Positions 6,787-13,740 of a DNA stretch of 29,417 bases are shown piece by piece; the stretch's first letter is position 1; every line of letters begins with the position of its first letter. Source of the DNA: a virus; the IMG/VR virus record IMGVR_UViG_3300036670_000191, positions 1-29,417 of that record. One strand, given 5' to 3'. Made by a program: the position numbers and the translations under genes. The notes under the pieces were generated by a model. That model was not told the DNA's origin, searched no databases, and was given only the letters and a program-made list of their open reading frames with translations.

Positions 6787-6814
6787 TACAAGATAAAACA
6801 GGAACGGTGGACTC

Positions 6815-7279
6815 ATGGCCCAGGTGAAACTAGACAACGTTGAGGTTAGCGGCATCTTTTGGGAGGGTAAAGGGCTGAGAGTCAAAGACATGATTACGGT
6901 CAGTGGCAACACGTTCCCCCAAATCTTTTCCATCTTTTTTGACACCCCGCATGACTACAAAGTGGGGGACATTTTGAGCATGGTTGGCGAGCTACGTGCC
7001 AGTCCTAAAGGGTTTGAGAAACAGGATGGCACACAGGGGTTTGCGGCGAACTTGAGCGTGAACAAGATGATGTTGACGGCTGAGCCGATTAGGGCACCAC
7101 AACAGGATCCGTGGGCGAACCAGGGCGATCAGTGGCAGGCACCCCCACTGGCACAAGACCCACAGTATGCTCAGCCGCCACAAGGCGCACCCGTGAAAAC
7201 TCAAGAGGCCGCCATTATGGAGCAATGGCCTGGCGCACAGGTCGGGGAAGCTACAGCGGCCAATGATGCACCTTTCTAA
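6815..7279 (+). CDS. ssb: single-stranded DNA-binding protein
   Basis: 154 residues, ribosome binding site CAGGAACGG. Residues 1-90 look like a small OB-fold (VKLDNVEVSGIFWEGKGLRV, then KVGDILSMVGELRAS). Residues 95-145 are Gln/Pro-rich and disordered. The protein ends in Asp-Ala-Pro-Phe, the acidic/hydrophobic tail (compare DDxPF) by which SSB proteins recruit partners. It coats single-stranded DNA during replication and recombination, so it fits beside the initiator and ERF genes. The tail motif is the strongest evidence. Confidence 0.8.
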   Translation: MAQVKLDNVEVSGIFWEGKGLRVKDMITVSGNTFPQIFSIFFDTPHDYKVGDILSMVGELRASPKGFEKQDGTQGFAANLSVNKMMLTAEPIRAPQQDPWANQGDQWQAPPLAQDPQYAQPPQGAPVKTQEAAIMEQWPGAQVGEATAANDAPF

Positions 7280-8030
7280 CCCTGACACGGTAACAGACGA
7301 TTTGCTCACTATGGTGGACAAGTTGACGATGCCACACCAATCCTCTTTCACCGTTGATGAGTTGACAATGATTGTCACCCATGACCCCCTGTTGCACCAA
7401 CTGAGGGCGGCTGTGAGGTCTACCACCGGCGCTCACGCGGTAGGCGGCGGCCTAGCGTCAGAGCGTAACGTCATTGATTCTGAGGCGTTGGAGCAATACG
7501 AGAAGGCCAAATTGCAGATTGTGTGCCTCTATCAGGAGGTCACTGATGCGAGGCCATTCCCTGACCCTGTGGTGAACCTCAGACAGTGGTACATAGTTTT
7601 TGCGAACTTGGCACGATCTGGCAAGGTTTCGCGTGATGTGGTCCAGAAAAAGTATCGGATCTTGTACAAGCTGGCGAGTTCTATCGAGGGCCGCCTGAAT
7701 CCGCCCACCACCCTAGAAATTACTAGCCCATGCCCTCGCTGTGGAGTGTCCCACGGGGCAGACGATAAAGGGGCGTACAGGCACGCGGTCATCGTGGAGT
7801 CACGCATTGAGGTGTATCGATCACTTGAACACACTCGCGCCACCTGTGTGGTGTGTAAGGCAACCTGGGTTCATGGTCAGGGGATGCGTCAGTTGCGGTA
7901 TGAGATTGATGTGGCTGAGGGGACACGCCCAGACGATGGTGAAGGGGTTGACCAAATGTTCTCTAATTCTGATACAGTTGTAGGTGCAGGTGTTCACCCA
8001 TCCCATTTTCAGGGTTTGGGGCACCGCTAG
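7263..8030 (+). CDS. hypothetical protein with zinc-binding CxxC pairs
   Basis: 255 residues from ATG 7263 (ATG 7266 equally possible), overlapping the SSB gene by 17 bases and lacking its own clear ribosome binding site; ATG 7311 is another option. The N-terminal FTVDELTMIVTHDPLLHQLRAA and the C-terminal zinc ribbon (Cys157-x-x-Cys160 and Cys195-x-x-Cys198) are characteristic of a conserved actinophage family of unknown function. The middle is helical and basic. DNA binding is plausible from the ribbon and from its place next to the SSB, but this is inference. Confidence 0.75.
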   Translation: MMHLSNPDTVTDDLLTMVDKLTMPHQSSFTVDELTMIVTHDPLLHQLRAAVRSTTGAHAVGGGLASERNVIDSEALEQYEKAKLQIVCLYQEVTDARPFPDPVVNLRQWYIVFANLARSGKVSRDVVQKKYRILYKLASSIEGRLNPPTTLEITSPCPRCGVSHGADDKGAYRHAVIVESRIEVYRSLEHTRATCVVCKATWVHGQGMRQLRYEIDVAEGTRPDDGEGVDQMFSNSDTVVGAGVHPSHFQGLGHR

Positions 8031-8043
8031 ATTTCCTTCCAGC

Positions 8044-8157
8044 GTGACAGTCACAACGCCAGGACTATACACAACGGCCACCTACGGGATGGTTGAGGCT
8101 AAAGCCATTAGACATGAGAGCGATACCTGTCACGGCGATGGAGGGATTTTAGAGTGA
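8044..8157 (+). CDS. small hypothetical protein (possible)
   Basis: A 37-residue frame from a GTG start (VTVTTPGLYTTATYGMVEAK and onward) that ends in a GTGA overlap with the next gene, the usual coupling signal in this operon. No ribosome binding site is visible in the 13 bases between it and the upstream stop, so translation may depend on reinitiation. Otherwise the 123 bases between 8030 and 8154 would be a non-coding gap. No family recognised. Confidence 0.4.
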   Translation: MTVTTPGLYTTATYGMVEAKAIRHESDTCHGDGGILE

Positions 8158-8387
8158 GTAAAGCAACGTTAGAGGCTTTGCAAAAGGCAGTGTCAAACCA
8201 TGTGTTGGAAGAATCGCCGGGCGCTGACATTGTGCGCGACTGGGTGCTGGTTGCCTGTGCCATGTCAATGGATGACGATGGTGATGAAGTGGAAATCCTG
8301 GTGGAGAGTTCAACCAACACCACGCCTTACACCACAACTGGCCTGCTAGAGTGGGGCAAAACAGTCTGTAGAGAGGTGGAGTCATGA
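8154..8387 (+). CDS. hypothetical protein
   Basis: 77 residues, GTG start preceded by GGAGGG. Acidic (MSMDDDGDEVEILVE) with N-terminal helices and a short C-terminal helix. It is coupled to its neighbours by a GTGA overlap upstream and an ATGA overlap downstream. I recognise no domain. Confidence 0.65.
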   Translation: MSKATLEALQKAVSNHVLEESPGADIVRDWVLVACAMSMDDDGDEVEILVESSTNTTPYTTTGLLEWGKTVCREVES

Positions 8388-8584
8388 GTCCCTGGGAGTT
8401 CATTGGTTGGCTAATAGCCATTCCTTTGGCAACGTTCACCGTTGTTTTTGTGCTGGCGTTGATCGTTACCATGTACAAGTTGGCGGTCAAGCGGATCCGC
8501 GCGGCGAGGTCGAAGCGACAGTTTCAGGCGGACCATCCAGCATATGGGCGGTCCCATCTGAGAGTTGTCCCTGACCGCTACTGA
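8384..8584 (+). CDS. single-span membrane protein
   Basis: 66 residues starting at the ATG of an ATGA overlap, with AGAGAGGTGGAG as ribosome binding site. Residues 8-33 are strongly hydrophobic, followed by a very basic segment (KLAVKRIRAARSKRQ) that should remain cytoplasmic. The C terminus is polar. It is the last gene of the left-hand operon before the hairpin terminator. The function is unknown. Confidence 0.65.
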   Translation: MSPWEFIGWLIAIPLATFTVVFVLALIVTMYKLAVKRIRAARSKRQFQADHPAYGRSHLRVVPDRY

Positions 8585-8621
8585 TAGAATTGAAGCGAGG
8601 CACCCAAGTGTGCCATGCGTT

Positions 8622-8657
8622 AGCCCCCCAGACTGTTGAAGGTACGGGGGGCTTTCG
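8622..8657 (+). terminator. intrinsic terminator closing the early operon
   Basis: AGCCCCCC pairs perfectly with GGGGGGCT across a 16-base loop, followed by a short TTTCGTG tail. A smaller hairpin, GGCAC/GTGCC, lies just upstream around 8600-8613. It sits 38 bases after the last gene of the left operon, and the next gene starts about 30 bases later. Confidence 0.75.
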
Positions 8658-8683
8658 TGTTCCTGGCGTGATACCGTGGGCGC

Positions 8684-8785
8684 ATGAACAGTAAAGACAC
8701 ATACACATACACATTGACTTCACCGGCTGTGTTGAAATGGTGCGTGGACTGTCAAGCGTACTACCAGGTGGCAGACAATGGCTGA
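8684..8785 (+). CDS. small hypothetical protein
   Basis: 33 residues (starts MNSKDTYTYTLTS) with two cysteines in WCVDCQAYY, a possible metal or redox pair. No ribosome binding site is visible; instead TACCGT ends six bases before the ATG, resembling the leaderless arrangement of two other genes here, although no -35 is clear because the upstream terminator occupies that position. It overlaps the next gene by eight bases. A three-fold ACACAT run encodes the Thr-Tyr repeat. Function unknown. Confidence 0.5.
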   Translation: MNSKDTYTYTLTSPAVLKWCVDCQAYYQVADNG

Positions 8786-8924
8786 TGCTGACCTACGGGC
8801 AGAGCTGTTTGAGACAGTTCACCGCAAACGGGCAGTGTTGACGTGGCTTGAGTGGGAGAAGCAAGTGACTGATGACCTGCTAGCGGTTGTCCAAAGACGT
8901 ATAGATGAAGCCCCCCTGCCATGA
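8778..8924 (+). CDS. small helical hypothetical protein
   Basis: 48 residues. It starts at the ATG overlapping the previous stop and ends in an ATGA overlap with the HNH gene. The sequence is a single amphipathic helical hairpin (ADLRAELFETVHRKRAVLTW, then EKQVTDDLLAVVQRRIDEA). No family is recognised. Tight overlaps on both sides support translation. Confidence 0.6.
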   Translation: MADADLRAELFETVHRKRAVLTWLEWEKQVTDDLLAVVQRRIDEAPLP

Positions 8925-9274
8925 CCCATAACTGGGACAGTAGTAAGCGCCGGCCTGATCCCCCCTACTGGCCTGCCCTACGCAAACAAATCATTGCCAG
9001 AGCCAAAGGCTTATGTGAACACAGTGACGGATGTACCTACACCGGGCAAGACGTTGACCATATCTTGAACCTGGCTAAAGGTGGCACAGATGCCGCAGAG
9101 AACTTGCAACTGTTATGCCCTTGGCACCACAAACGTAAGACAGCGAAAGAAGCGAGTGATGCTAGAGGCCCACGGGTATCCATGTATCGGAAGCGCGAAC
9201 AACACCCCGGCTATGTGACCCCAGGGGGACCACCCCCCCCCACCCCCCTGCATCCTGCCGGAGAGGTGCTGTAG
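8921..9274 (+). CDS. HNH endonuclease, packaging-associated type
   Basis: 117 residues. The core shows the HNH arrangement: a Trp/Arg-rich start (PYWPALRKQIIARAKGLCEH), Cys in SDGCTYTG, the Asp-His of DVDHILNLAKGGTD, the Asn of ENLQLLC and the His pair of CPWHHKRKTAKEA. Small HNH proteins beside terminase genes in many phages stimulate terminase cleavage at packaging; position here fits that. The C terminus is proline-rich and encoded by C-rich tracts (9233-9241 and 9243-9248). ATGA overlap at the start. Confidence 0.85.
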   Translation: MTHNWDSSKRRPDPPYWPALRKQIIARAKGLCEHSDGCTYTGQDVDHILNLAKGGTDAAENLQLLCPWHHKRKTAKEASDARGPRVSMYRKREQHPGYVTPGGPPPPTPLHPAGEVL

Positions 9275-9345
9275 TTCGCTGTGTGTGCAATTTCTGGACC
9301 TTTGACCCCATATAAACACTGGGTTGTTGGGATGCAGGTTGGGGA

Positions 9346-9374
9346 TTGACCTCAGCATGATGTAACGATAAACT
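9346..9374 (+). promoter_or_regulatory. sigma70-type promoter, predicted leaderless transcript
   Basis: TTGACC, 17 bases, TAAACT: a good match to the vegetative consensus. The -10 ends six bases before the ATG of the primase-polymerase gene, so transcription should begin at or within a base or two of the start codon. No ribosome binding site is present, as expected for a leaderless message. It lies in the 106-base gap after the HNH gene and is the best-formed promoter in the window. Confidence 0.7.
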
Positions 9375-9380
9375 TTTAGC

Positions 9381-9938
9381 ATGACCGTTTGTGAAGTATG
9401 CAAGACCCCCATTGCGCCTGGTGCGCGTGGCAGGAAGCCCCGCTTTTGTGGCTCGAATTGTCGAGTGCGTTCGCACCGTGGAGAACATATCCCGCGTGAG
9501 TTGAGGATGCTGGCCCGGTGGATCCGCCACCGCAATAAGGTGCCTTTGACAATCACGGGCAGGCCGGCGAGTTCGACCAACCCGTTGACTTGGAGTTCTT
9601 ACTCTGATGCCAGGCGCTCTGTGAAGGGTGACGGTTTGGGCTTTGTCCTGAATGGTGACGGAATCGTTTGCATTGATCTTGATCATTGCTTTGACGGCGT
9701 TCCCTCAGTTCAGGCTCAGGCTGTTCTAGATTTGTTCCCTGACACTTATGTGGAGGTCAGCCCTAGTGGGACCGGGTTGCACATTTGGGGTTTTGCGCCT
9801 TTGCTGAAGGGCCGCCGTTTCACGTTGAATGGTTTGAGCGTGGAGGTTTACCCTAGTGGCCGCTATATGACTGTGACTGGCAACGCTGTGAATAGTTCCA
9901 GCTTTGCGGATTTAGACTTATCACAAATTCTGCCCTAG
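9381..9938 (+). CDS. primase-polymerase-like protein with N-terminal zinc motif
   Basis: 185 residues. A four-cysteine motif at residues 4, 7, 23 and 27 (CxxC, FCGSNC) resembles small DNA-binding zinc ribbons. The rest carries the three AEP/prim-pol motifs: IDLDH with Asp99 and Asp101, SPSGTGLHIWG with His134, and VEVYPSGRYMTVTGN with Glu155. This suggests an archaeo-eukaryotic-type primase/polymerase catalytic core, but the protein is short and has no helicase domain. It lies between the HNH and small terminase genes rather than with the replication genes. The start is chosen from the leaderless promoter. Confidence 0.7.
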   Translation: MTVCEVCKTPIAPGARGRKPRFCGSNCRVRSHRGEHIPRELRMLARWIRHRNKVPLTITGRPASSTNPLTWSSYSDARRSVKGDGLGFVLNGDGIVCIDLDHCFDGVPSVQAQAVLDLFPDTYVEVSPSGTGLHIWGFAPLLKGRRFTLNGLSVEVYPSGRYMTVTGNAVNSSSFADLDLSQILP

Positions 9939-9976
9939 CGAAACGCCGGGGGGATGACTCGAAACGAGGACACAAA
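9938..9976 (+). promoter_or_regulatory. paired CGAAACG hairpin leader of the small terminase gene
   Basis: Two mini-inverted repeats with an AAA centre: GCG-AAA-CGC (9938-9946) and CTCG-AAA-CGAG (9958-9968). The CGAAACG cores are 21 bases apart. The second hairpin contains part of the GAGGA ribosome binding site (9966-9970), five bases before the ATG. Bases 9957-9976 (ACTCGAAACGAGGACACAAA) are identical to bases 10720-10739 before the large terminase gene. Confidence 0.7.
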
Positions 9977-10434
9977 TGGTGATGCCAGGAAAAAAGCCCA
10001 CTAACGGGCCTACAGTAACAAGACACAAGCCCACGGTGGATTGGGTTGACGTCATTGATGTGCCCTTCACGGGCGAGTGTCCTGAGTTGCCTGATGTGAG
10101 AATGGTGGCAACCGGCCAGGGCGATATTTACCACGTTCCCATTCCCAACGGCACTTATGTGTGGTGGCGGTCTTTGCGGCGGATGCCTCATTGTGTTTTG
10201 TGGCAGGACTCTGATTGGTCTTACGCTTTGGACACGGCCATGGTTCATGCTCAAGCGTCTTTGGGCCAGATTGGTGCAATGGCTGAGCTACGGATGAGGG
10301 AGAAAACTTTGGGCACTACGGTGGATGCGCGGCGTGACTTGAGGTTGCGTTATGTGGATCCGGTTGTTGAGGCGGTTGTGTTGGCCCCGGTGGCTGATAT
10401 TAGTGACCGCCGTCAACGGTTGCTTGACGATTAG
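9976..10434 (+). CDS. terS: terminase small subunit
   Basis: 152 residues. The sequence follows the actinophage small terminase pattern: ELPDVRMV, GQGDIYHVPIPNGTYVWW, then helices around AMVHAQASLGQ and MREKTLGTTVDARRDLRLRY. The small subunit recognises the packaging site and regulates the large subunit. It starts at the ATG after the CGAAACG leader with GAGGA as ribosome binding site. The large terminase gene is separated from it by 307 bases that contain a gene on the other strand. Confidence 0.75.
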   Translation: MVMPGKKPTNGPTVTRHKPTVDWVDVIDVPFTGECPELPDVRMVATGQGDIYHVPIPNGTYVWWRSLRRMPHCVLWQDSDWSYALDTAMVHAQASLGQIGAMAELRMREKTLGTTVDARRDLRLRYVDPVVEAVVLAPVADISDRRQRLLDD

Positions 10435-10440
10435 TTGGTG

Positions 10441-10470
10441 AAAAGAAAAAGCCCCCGCCTGAGCGAGGGC
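10441..10470 (-). terminator. intrinsic terminator of the leftward 46-residue gene
   Basis: Read leftward, GCCCTCGC, loop, GCGGGGGC (one mismatch) is followed directly by TTTTTCTTTT, a strong rho-independent terminator. It lies 17 bases beyond the stop of the leftward gene. Read rightward, the same hairpin has only CGTTTCTG after it and should be weak. Confidence 0.8.
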
Positions 10471-10486
10471 CGTTTCTGTGTCAGGC

Positions 10487-10627
10487 TTACTCTTTTAGCC
10501 ACCAGTCAATGATTTGCCCAGATTCCATCATTTCGTTATAGCCATTTTCCATGACCTCTTTTTGTTGTTGAGGCCAAATCTGGGTTCTGACAAGTCCTTC
10601 AGAGAACTTAATGTTTGCAATGAGCAT
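10487..10627 (-). CDS. leftward 46-residue protein between the terminase genes (moron-like)
   Basis: 46 residues beginning MLIANIKFSEGLVRTQIWPQ and ending IIDWWLKE. The ribosome binding site GGAAAGGA lies five bases before the ATG. Downstream is a strong leftward terminator; upstream is a leftward TTGACA (10697-10692). This is a self-contained transcription unit opposite in direction to all surrounding genes, the hallmark of a moron. The protein is probably helical and acidic at the end with three tryptophans; I recognise no family. Roles such as host modification or exclusion are typical of morons, but nothing here shows one. Confidence 0.7.
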   Translation of the reverse strand: MLIANIKFSEGLVRTQIWPQQQKEVMENGYNEMMESGQIIDWWLKE

Positions 10628-10652
10628 GGGGTTCCTTTCCAGTGGAGGCGTG

Positions 10653-10697
10653 CTGATTACTCAAAAGTAACACACTTTACACTTTGCGCAATGTCAA
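10653..10697 (-). promoter_or_regulatory. leftward promoter and operator-like repeats
   Basis: Read leftward: a perfect -35 TTGACA (10697-10692), then two tandem AAAGTGT repeats (10685-10672), then the inverted repeat TTACT-TTTG-AGTAA (10670-10657). A -10 at 17-base spacing would be TGTGTT, a poor match, so the -10 is uncertain. The repeats lie where a repressor or activator would bind. The only clear rightward signal in the same stretch begins downstream with the leader of the large terminase gene. Confidence 0.5.
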
Positions 10698-10698
10698 C

Positions 10699-10739
10699 GG
10701 GCGAAACGCCCCACGACTCACTCGAAACGAGGACACAAA
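10699..10739 (+). promoter_or_regulatory. paired CGAAACG hairpin leader of the large terminase gene
   Basis: GGGCG-AAA-CGCCC (10699-10711) and CTCG-AAA-CGAG (10721-10731); the CGAAACG cores are 21 bases apart, exactly as before the small terminase gene. The second hairpin overlaps the GAGGA ribosome binding site (10729-10733). The final 20 bases repeat the small terminase leader without change. This fixes the start of the large terminase at the ATG of base 10742. Confidence 0.7.
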
Positions 10740-10741
10740 AA

Positions 10742-12403
10742 ATGCGAGAGCTAGTTAAGGCTGATGCCCATAACAGGCACCTAAGCCTGGGCTGGTTTGC
10801 CATTTGGTGGATGGAAACATTTTGTGTGCATGGCCCTGGTGACGTTCAGGGCCAAGACGTTGAACTGGATGATGAATGGGCCAAGTTCATTATTGATTGT
10901 TACGCGCTGGGCGAGGATGGCCGGCGTCTTTATGATTCCGTTTTTCTTTCCCGCGCTAAGGGCCGCGCCAAGTCTGAACTTGCCGGGTTCATTGTTCTCT
11001 TTGAGGCGCTGGGACCGGCAAGGTTCTCCCATTTCTCGGATGGGACAGACCTCTATGAGCGTGACGGCTTTTCCTACCAGTACGCGGTGGGGGAAGTTGT
11101 GGGGAGAAACGTCACAGCGCCCGTGATTCGTTGCCTAGCGACTGAGGAAGGGCAGGCGGGCAACACATACGACAACGTATATTTCAACCTCACTGAGGGG
11201 CCACTAGCGGCTGGACTCCCACGGGATGCCGCGGGACTGACACGCATTTTCCTGCCAGGCAATGGCGAGATTATTCCGTCAACTGCCAGCAACAGCGCCA
11301 AAGATGGCGGCAAGGAAACCATGGTGGTGTTTGACGAAACCCACCTGTACACCCGGCCAGAGCTAAAACGTATGTATCAGACCGTTAGACGAAATCTTGC
11401 CAAACGAAAAATGGCTGAACCGTGGTCCCTCGAAACCAGCACCATGTACTTGCCGGGGGAAGAAAGTGTGGCTGAGGCTACCCACAAACTGGCCCAAAAA
11501 ATTGTGGAGGGCAAGACGTCACGCCAGCGGTTGTTGTTTGACCACCGCCAGGCAGATCCAGACATTGACTTAGGTGATGAAGCCCAGGTTATTGCGGGAT
11601 TGCGTGAGGCGTATGGGCCGTTTGCTGAAGTCATGGATTTGGACCGCATTGTGTCTGAGATTTATGACCCACGGAATGAGCCAGAGGATTCCCGCCGCTA
11701 CTATTTCAACCAGCCCACCAGCGCCAAAGATGCGTTTTTGTCTGCCCCTGAGTGGACCGCCCGCTATAAGCCGCTGGAAATTGCCAACGGTGAAGAAATC
11801 ACTTTGGGCTTTGACGGCTCACGCAAACGTTCTAAGGGCGTGACAGACGCCACAGCTCTTGTGGCGTGCCGTGTTTCAGATGGTCATGTTTTTGAGATTC
11901 GCATTTGGGAGCAACCAGACGGCCCTCGCGGCGAGGACTGGGAAGTGCCTGTTGCTGAAGTTGACTTTGAGGTTCGCAAAGCCCATGAAACGTACAAGGT
12001 TGTGGGAATGTTTGCGGATCCTGCCAAGTGGGAGTCATACATTGCCCAGTGGGAATCAGACTTTGGCCGCAAATATAAAGTGAAGGCGAGCCTTTCCCAC
12101 CCTATTGAGTGGTGGATGACTGGCAACAGGTCACATTTGGTGGTGCGGGCGGTGCAACAGTTCCAAGACGCTGTGATTGATGGGGAGCTATCCCATGATG
12201 GGTCACTGGCGTTGACCCGGCACATCTTAAACGCCCGCAGACGTGTTGGCCGTTCTGGTATGAGCATTTCCAAAGAACACCCTGATTCCAGGAACAAGAT
12301 TGACGGCGCGGTGAGCGCAGTTCTGGCGTTCCAGGCGAGGTTGCAAGCTTTGTCTAAAGGGGAGGCCACCAAAAACACATTTGTTCCCCGCCGTATTCGT
12401 TAG
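10742..12403 (+). CDS. terL: terminase large subunit
   Basis: 553 residues, the usual size. The packaging motor ATPase has a deviant Walker A at residues 70-79 (SRAKGRAKSE) and Walker B MVVFDET with Asp198 and Glu199, followed by a coupling-motif region near ETSTMY. The C-terminal RNase H-like nuclease shows Asp358 (LGFDGS), Asp426 (FADPAKW) and Asp521 (NKIDGAVSA), which cut concatemers into headfuls or at a site. The start is the ATG after the duplicated leader; a longer frame running back to 10514 passes through the leftward gene and has no terminase similarity. It acts with the small subunit and portal. Confidence 0.92.
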   Translation: MRELVKADAHNRHLSLGWFAIWWMETFCVHGPGDVQGQDVELDDEWAKFIIDCYALGEDGRRLYDSVFLSRAKGRAKSELAGFIVLFEALGPARFSHFSDGTDLYERDGFSYQYAVGEVVGRNVTAPVIRCLATEEGQAGNTYDNVYFNLTEGPLAAGLPRDAAGLTRIFLPGNGEIIPSTASNSAKDGGKETMVVFDETHLYTRPELKRMYQTVRRNLAKRKMAEPWSLETSTMYLPGEESVAEATHKLAQKIVEGKTSRQRLLFDHRQADPDIDLGDEAQVIAGLREAYGPFAEVMDLDRIVSEIYDPRNEPEDSRRYYFNQPTSAKDAFLSAPEWTARYKPLEIANGEEITLGFDGSRKRSKGVTDATALVACRVSDGHVFEIRIWEQPDGPRGEDWEVPVAEVDFEVRKAHETYKVVGMFADPAKWESYIAQWESDFGRKYKVKASLSHPIEWWMTGNRSHLVVRAVQQFQDAVIDGELSHDGSLALTRHILNARRRVGRSGMSISKEHPDSRNKIDGAVSAVLAFQARLQALSKGEATKNTFVPRRIR

Positions 12404-12411
12404 GAGACTCT

Positions 12412-13740
12412 ATGGCATCCCAATTTAGTGCCGATCAGATCAAACTATTCAAAGGTTTAGCGGGCCGCCAGGGTGAACTGAACCGTCTAGAACGCTATTA
12501 CAGTGGTGACGCCCCGTTGCCTGAAGGCGCTGAAGGGCAGTCGAAGGCTTACCAAAAGTTCCAGCGCAAATCACGGCTGAACATGGCTGAAATGGTTGTC
12601 TCTGCTATCCAGGAACGGATGCGCATTGGCGGGTTCAGAACTGGCGCTGATGATGATGAAAATGGTGACGTTGAGGCCCGCCGTCTGTGGAAGGCCAGCA
12701 ACCTGACAGTTGGTTCAGCGGATCTTCACACCATCCTGTTGAAGTTTGGGACCGCATACGCGATTGTGGGCAAACCAGAGGGTGAAGAATATCCTGTGGT
12801 CACTGTTGAGGATCCACGGCAGGTGTTCGCGGCCACCAGCGCAACCAACGGCAACAAGGTCATTGCGGCGGTCAAGGTGTTCACTGAGGGCGATTTCCAC
12901 TACGCATATTTCTACTACCCTGACACGATTGAGGTTTTCAAGAAACAGTCACAGTCAAGCATCTACAAAGATGACGGCTGGGATCTACTCGCAGACGGGC
13001 GTAGGGTGAACACTCTGGGCCAGGTGCCCGTGGTGAAGTTCACCAATAAGGATTCCGCTGGGGAGTACGAAAGCCACACCGATTTGCTGGACCGTATCAA
13101 CCACATGATTCTGCAACGGCTGGTCATTGTGACCACCCAGGCTTTCAGGCAACGTGTCCTCAAGGGCGATTTTCCCACCCATGATTCTGAAGGCAATGAA
13201 ATTGACTATGAAGGCGTGTTCCAATCGTCTGCAGGTTCTCTGTGGATGATCCCAGAGGGCGCTGAGGTTTCTGAGCTGGGCCAGGCTGACATTGCAGGCA
13301 TTTTGTCTGGCGTGCGGGCTGACATTCAGGATCTTGCAGGCGTAACGCGAACACCCATGCACTACCTGATGCCAGAGGGCGCAAATGGGAGTGCTGAAGG
13401 GGCGGCGTTGGCGCGAGAAGGGTTGGTGTTCAAAACCCAAAACCGTATGGACCGGGCAACACCGGGCTGGGCCAAAGTCATGTCCCTGATGTTCCTGTGG
13501 ATGGATGACGTTGAGAGGGCCAAACTCATTGAGCTTGAGCCGATCTGGTACGCCCCAGAGCGTTACAGTCTCGCAGAACGCGCAGATGCCAACTCGAAAT
13601 TCCAAGATATGCCGTTCAGATCCAGAATGGGGATACTGGGGCAGTTTTCGCCCACTGAGGTGGCTGACATGGAAATTCAACGCGCTGGTGAAGCGATTTT
13701 CGCACAATCATTGACTGGGGGAAATGGTGACGGAGCTTGA
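12412..13740 (+). CDS. portal protein
   Basis: 442 residues, ribosome binding site AGGAG eight bases after the terminase stop. It matches SPP1 Gp6-like portals: an N-terminal helix (LNRLERYYSGDAPLP), the wing strands (SRLNMAEMVVSAIQERMRIGG), the stem region with AVKVFTEGDFHYAYFYYPD, and the crown-side helix after GVTRTPMHYLMPEGANGSAEG. Twelve copies form the channel through which the terminase packages DNA. It overlaps the MuF gene by 17 bases, the usual portal-MuF arrangement. Confidence 0.9.
   Translation: MASQFSADQIKLFKGLAGRQGELNRLERYYSGDAPLPEGAEGQSKAYQKFQRKSRLNMAEMVVSAIQERMRIGGFRTGADDDENGDVEARRLWKASNLTVGSADLHTILLKFGTAYAIVGKPEGEEYPVVTVEDPRQVFAATSATNGNKVIAAVKVFTEGDFHYAYFYYPDTIEVFKKQSQSSIYKDDGWDLLADGRRVNTLGQVPVVKFTNKDSAGEYESHTDLLDRINHMILQRLVIVTTQAFRQRVLKGDFPTHDSEGNEIDYEGVFQSSAGSLWMIPEGAEVSELGQADIAGILSGVRADIQDLAGVTRTPMHYLMPEGANGSAEGAALAREGLVFKTQNRMDRATPGWAKVMSLMFLWMDDVERAKLIELEPIWYAPERYSLAERADANSKFQDMPFRSRMGILGQFSPTEVADMEIQRAGEAIFAQSLTGGNGDGA

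Noticed and set aside
8585-8590. TAGAAT as a promoter -10 after the early operon
   Set aside because: The nearest -35 candidate TTGTCC is only 14 bases away and the element lies upstream of a terminator.
8699-8716. ACACAT triple repeat
   Set aside because: A short coding microsatellite giving Thr-Tyr repeats; no sign of further copies or regulation.
10514-10741. N-terminal extension of the large terminase frame
   Set aside because: The extension has no terminase similarity, runs across the leftward gene, and the duplicated leader with GAGGA places the real start at 10742.
12985-13707. Leftward frame of 240 codons opposite the portal gene
   Set aside because: The portal is certain; the reverse frame has no recognisable domain or start signal.
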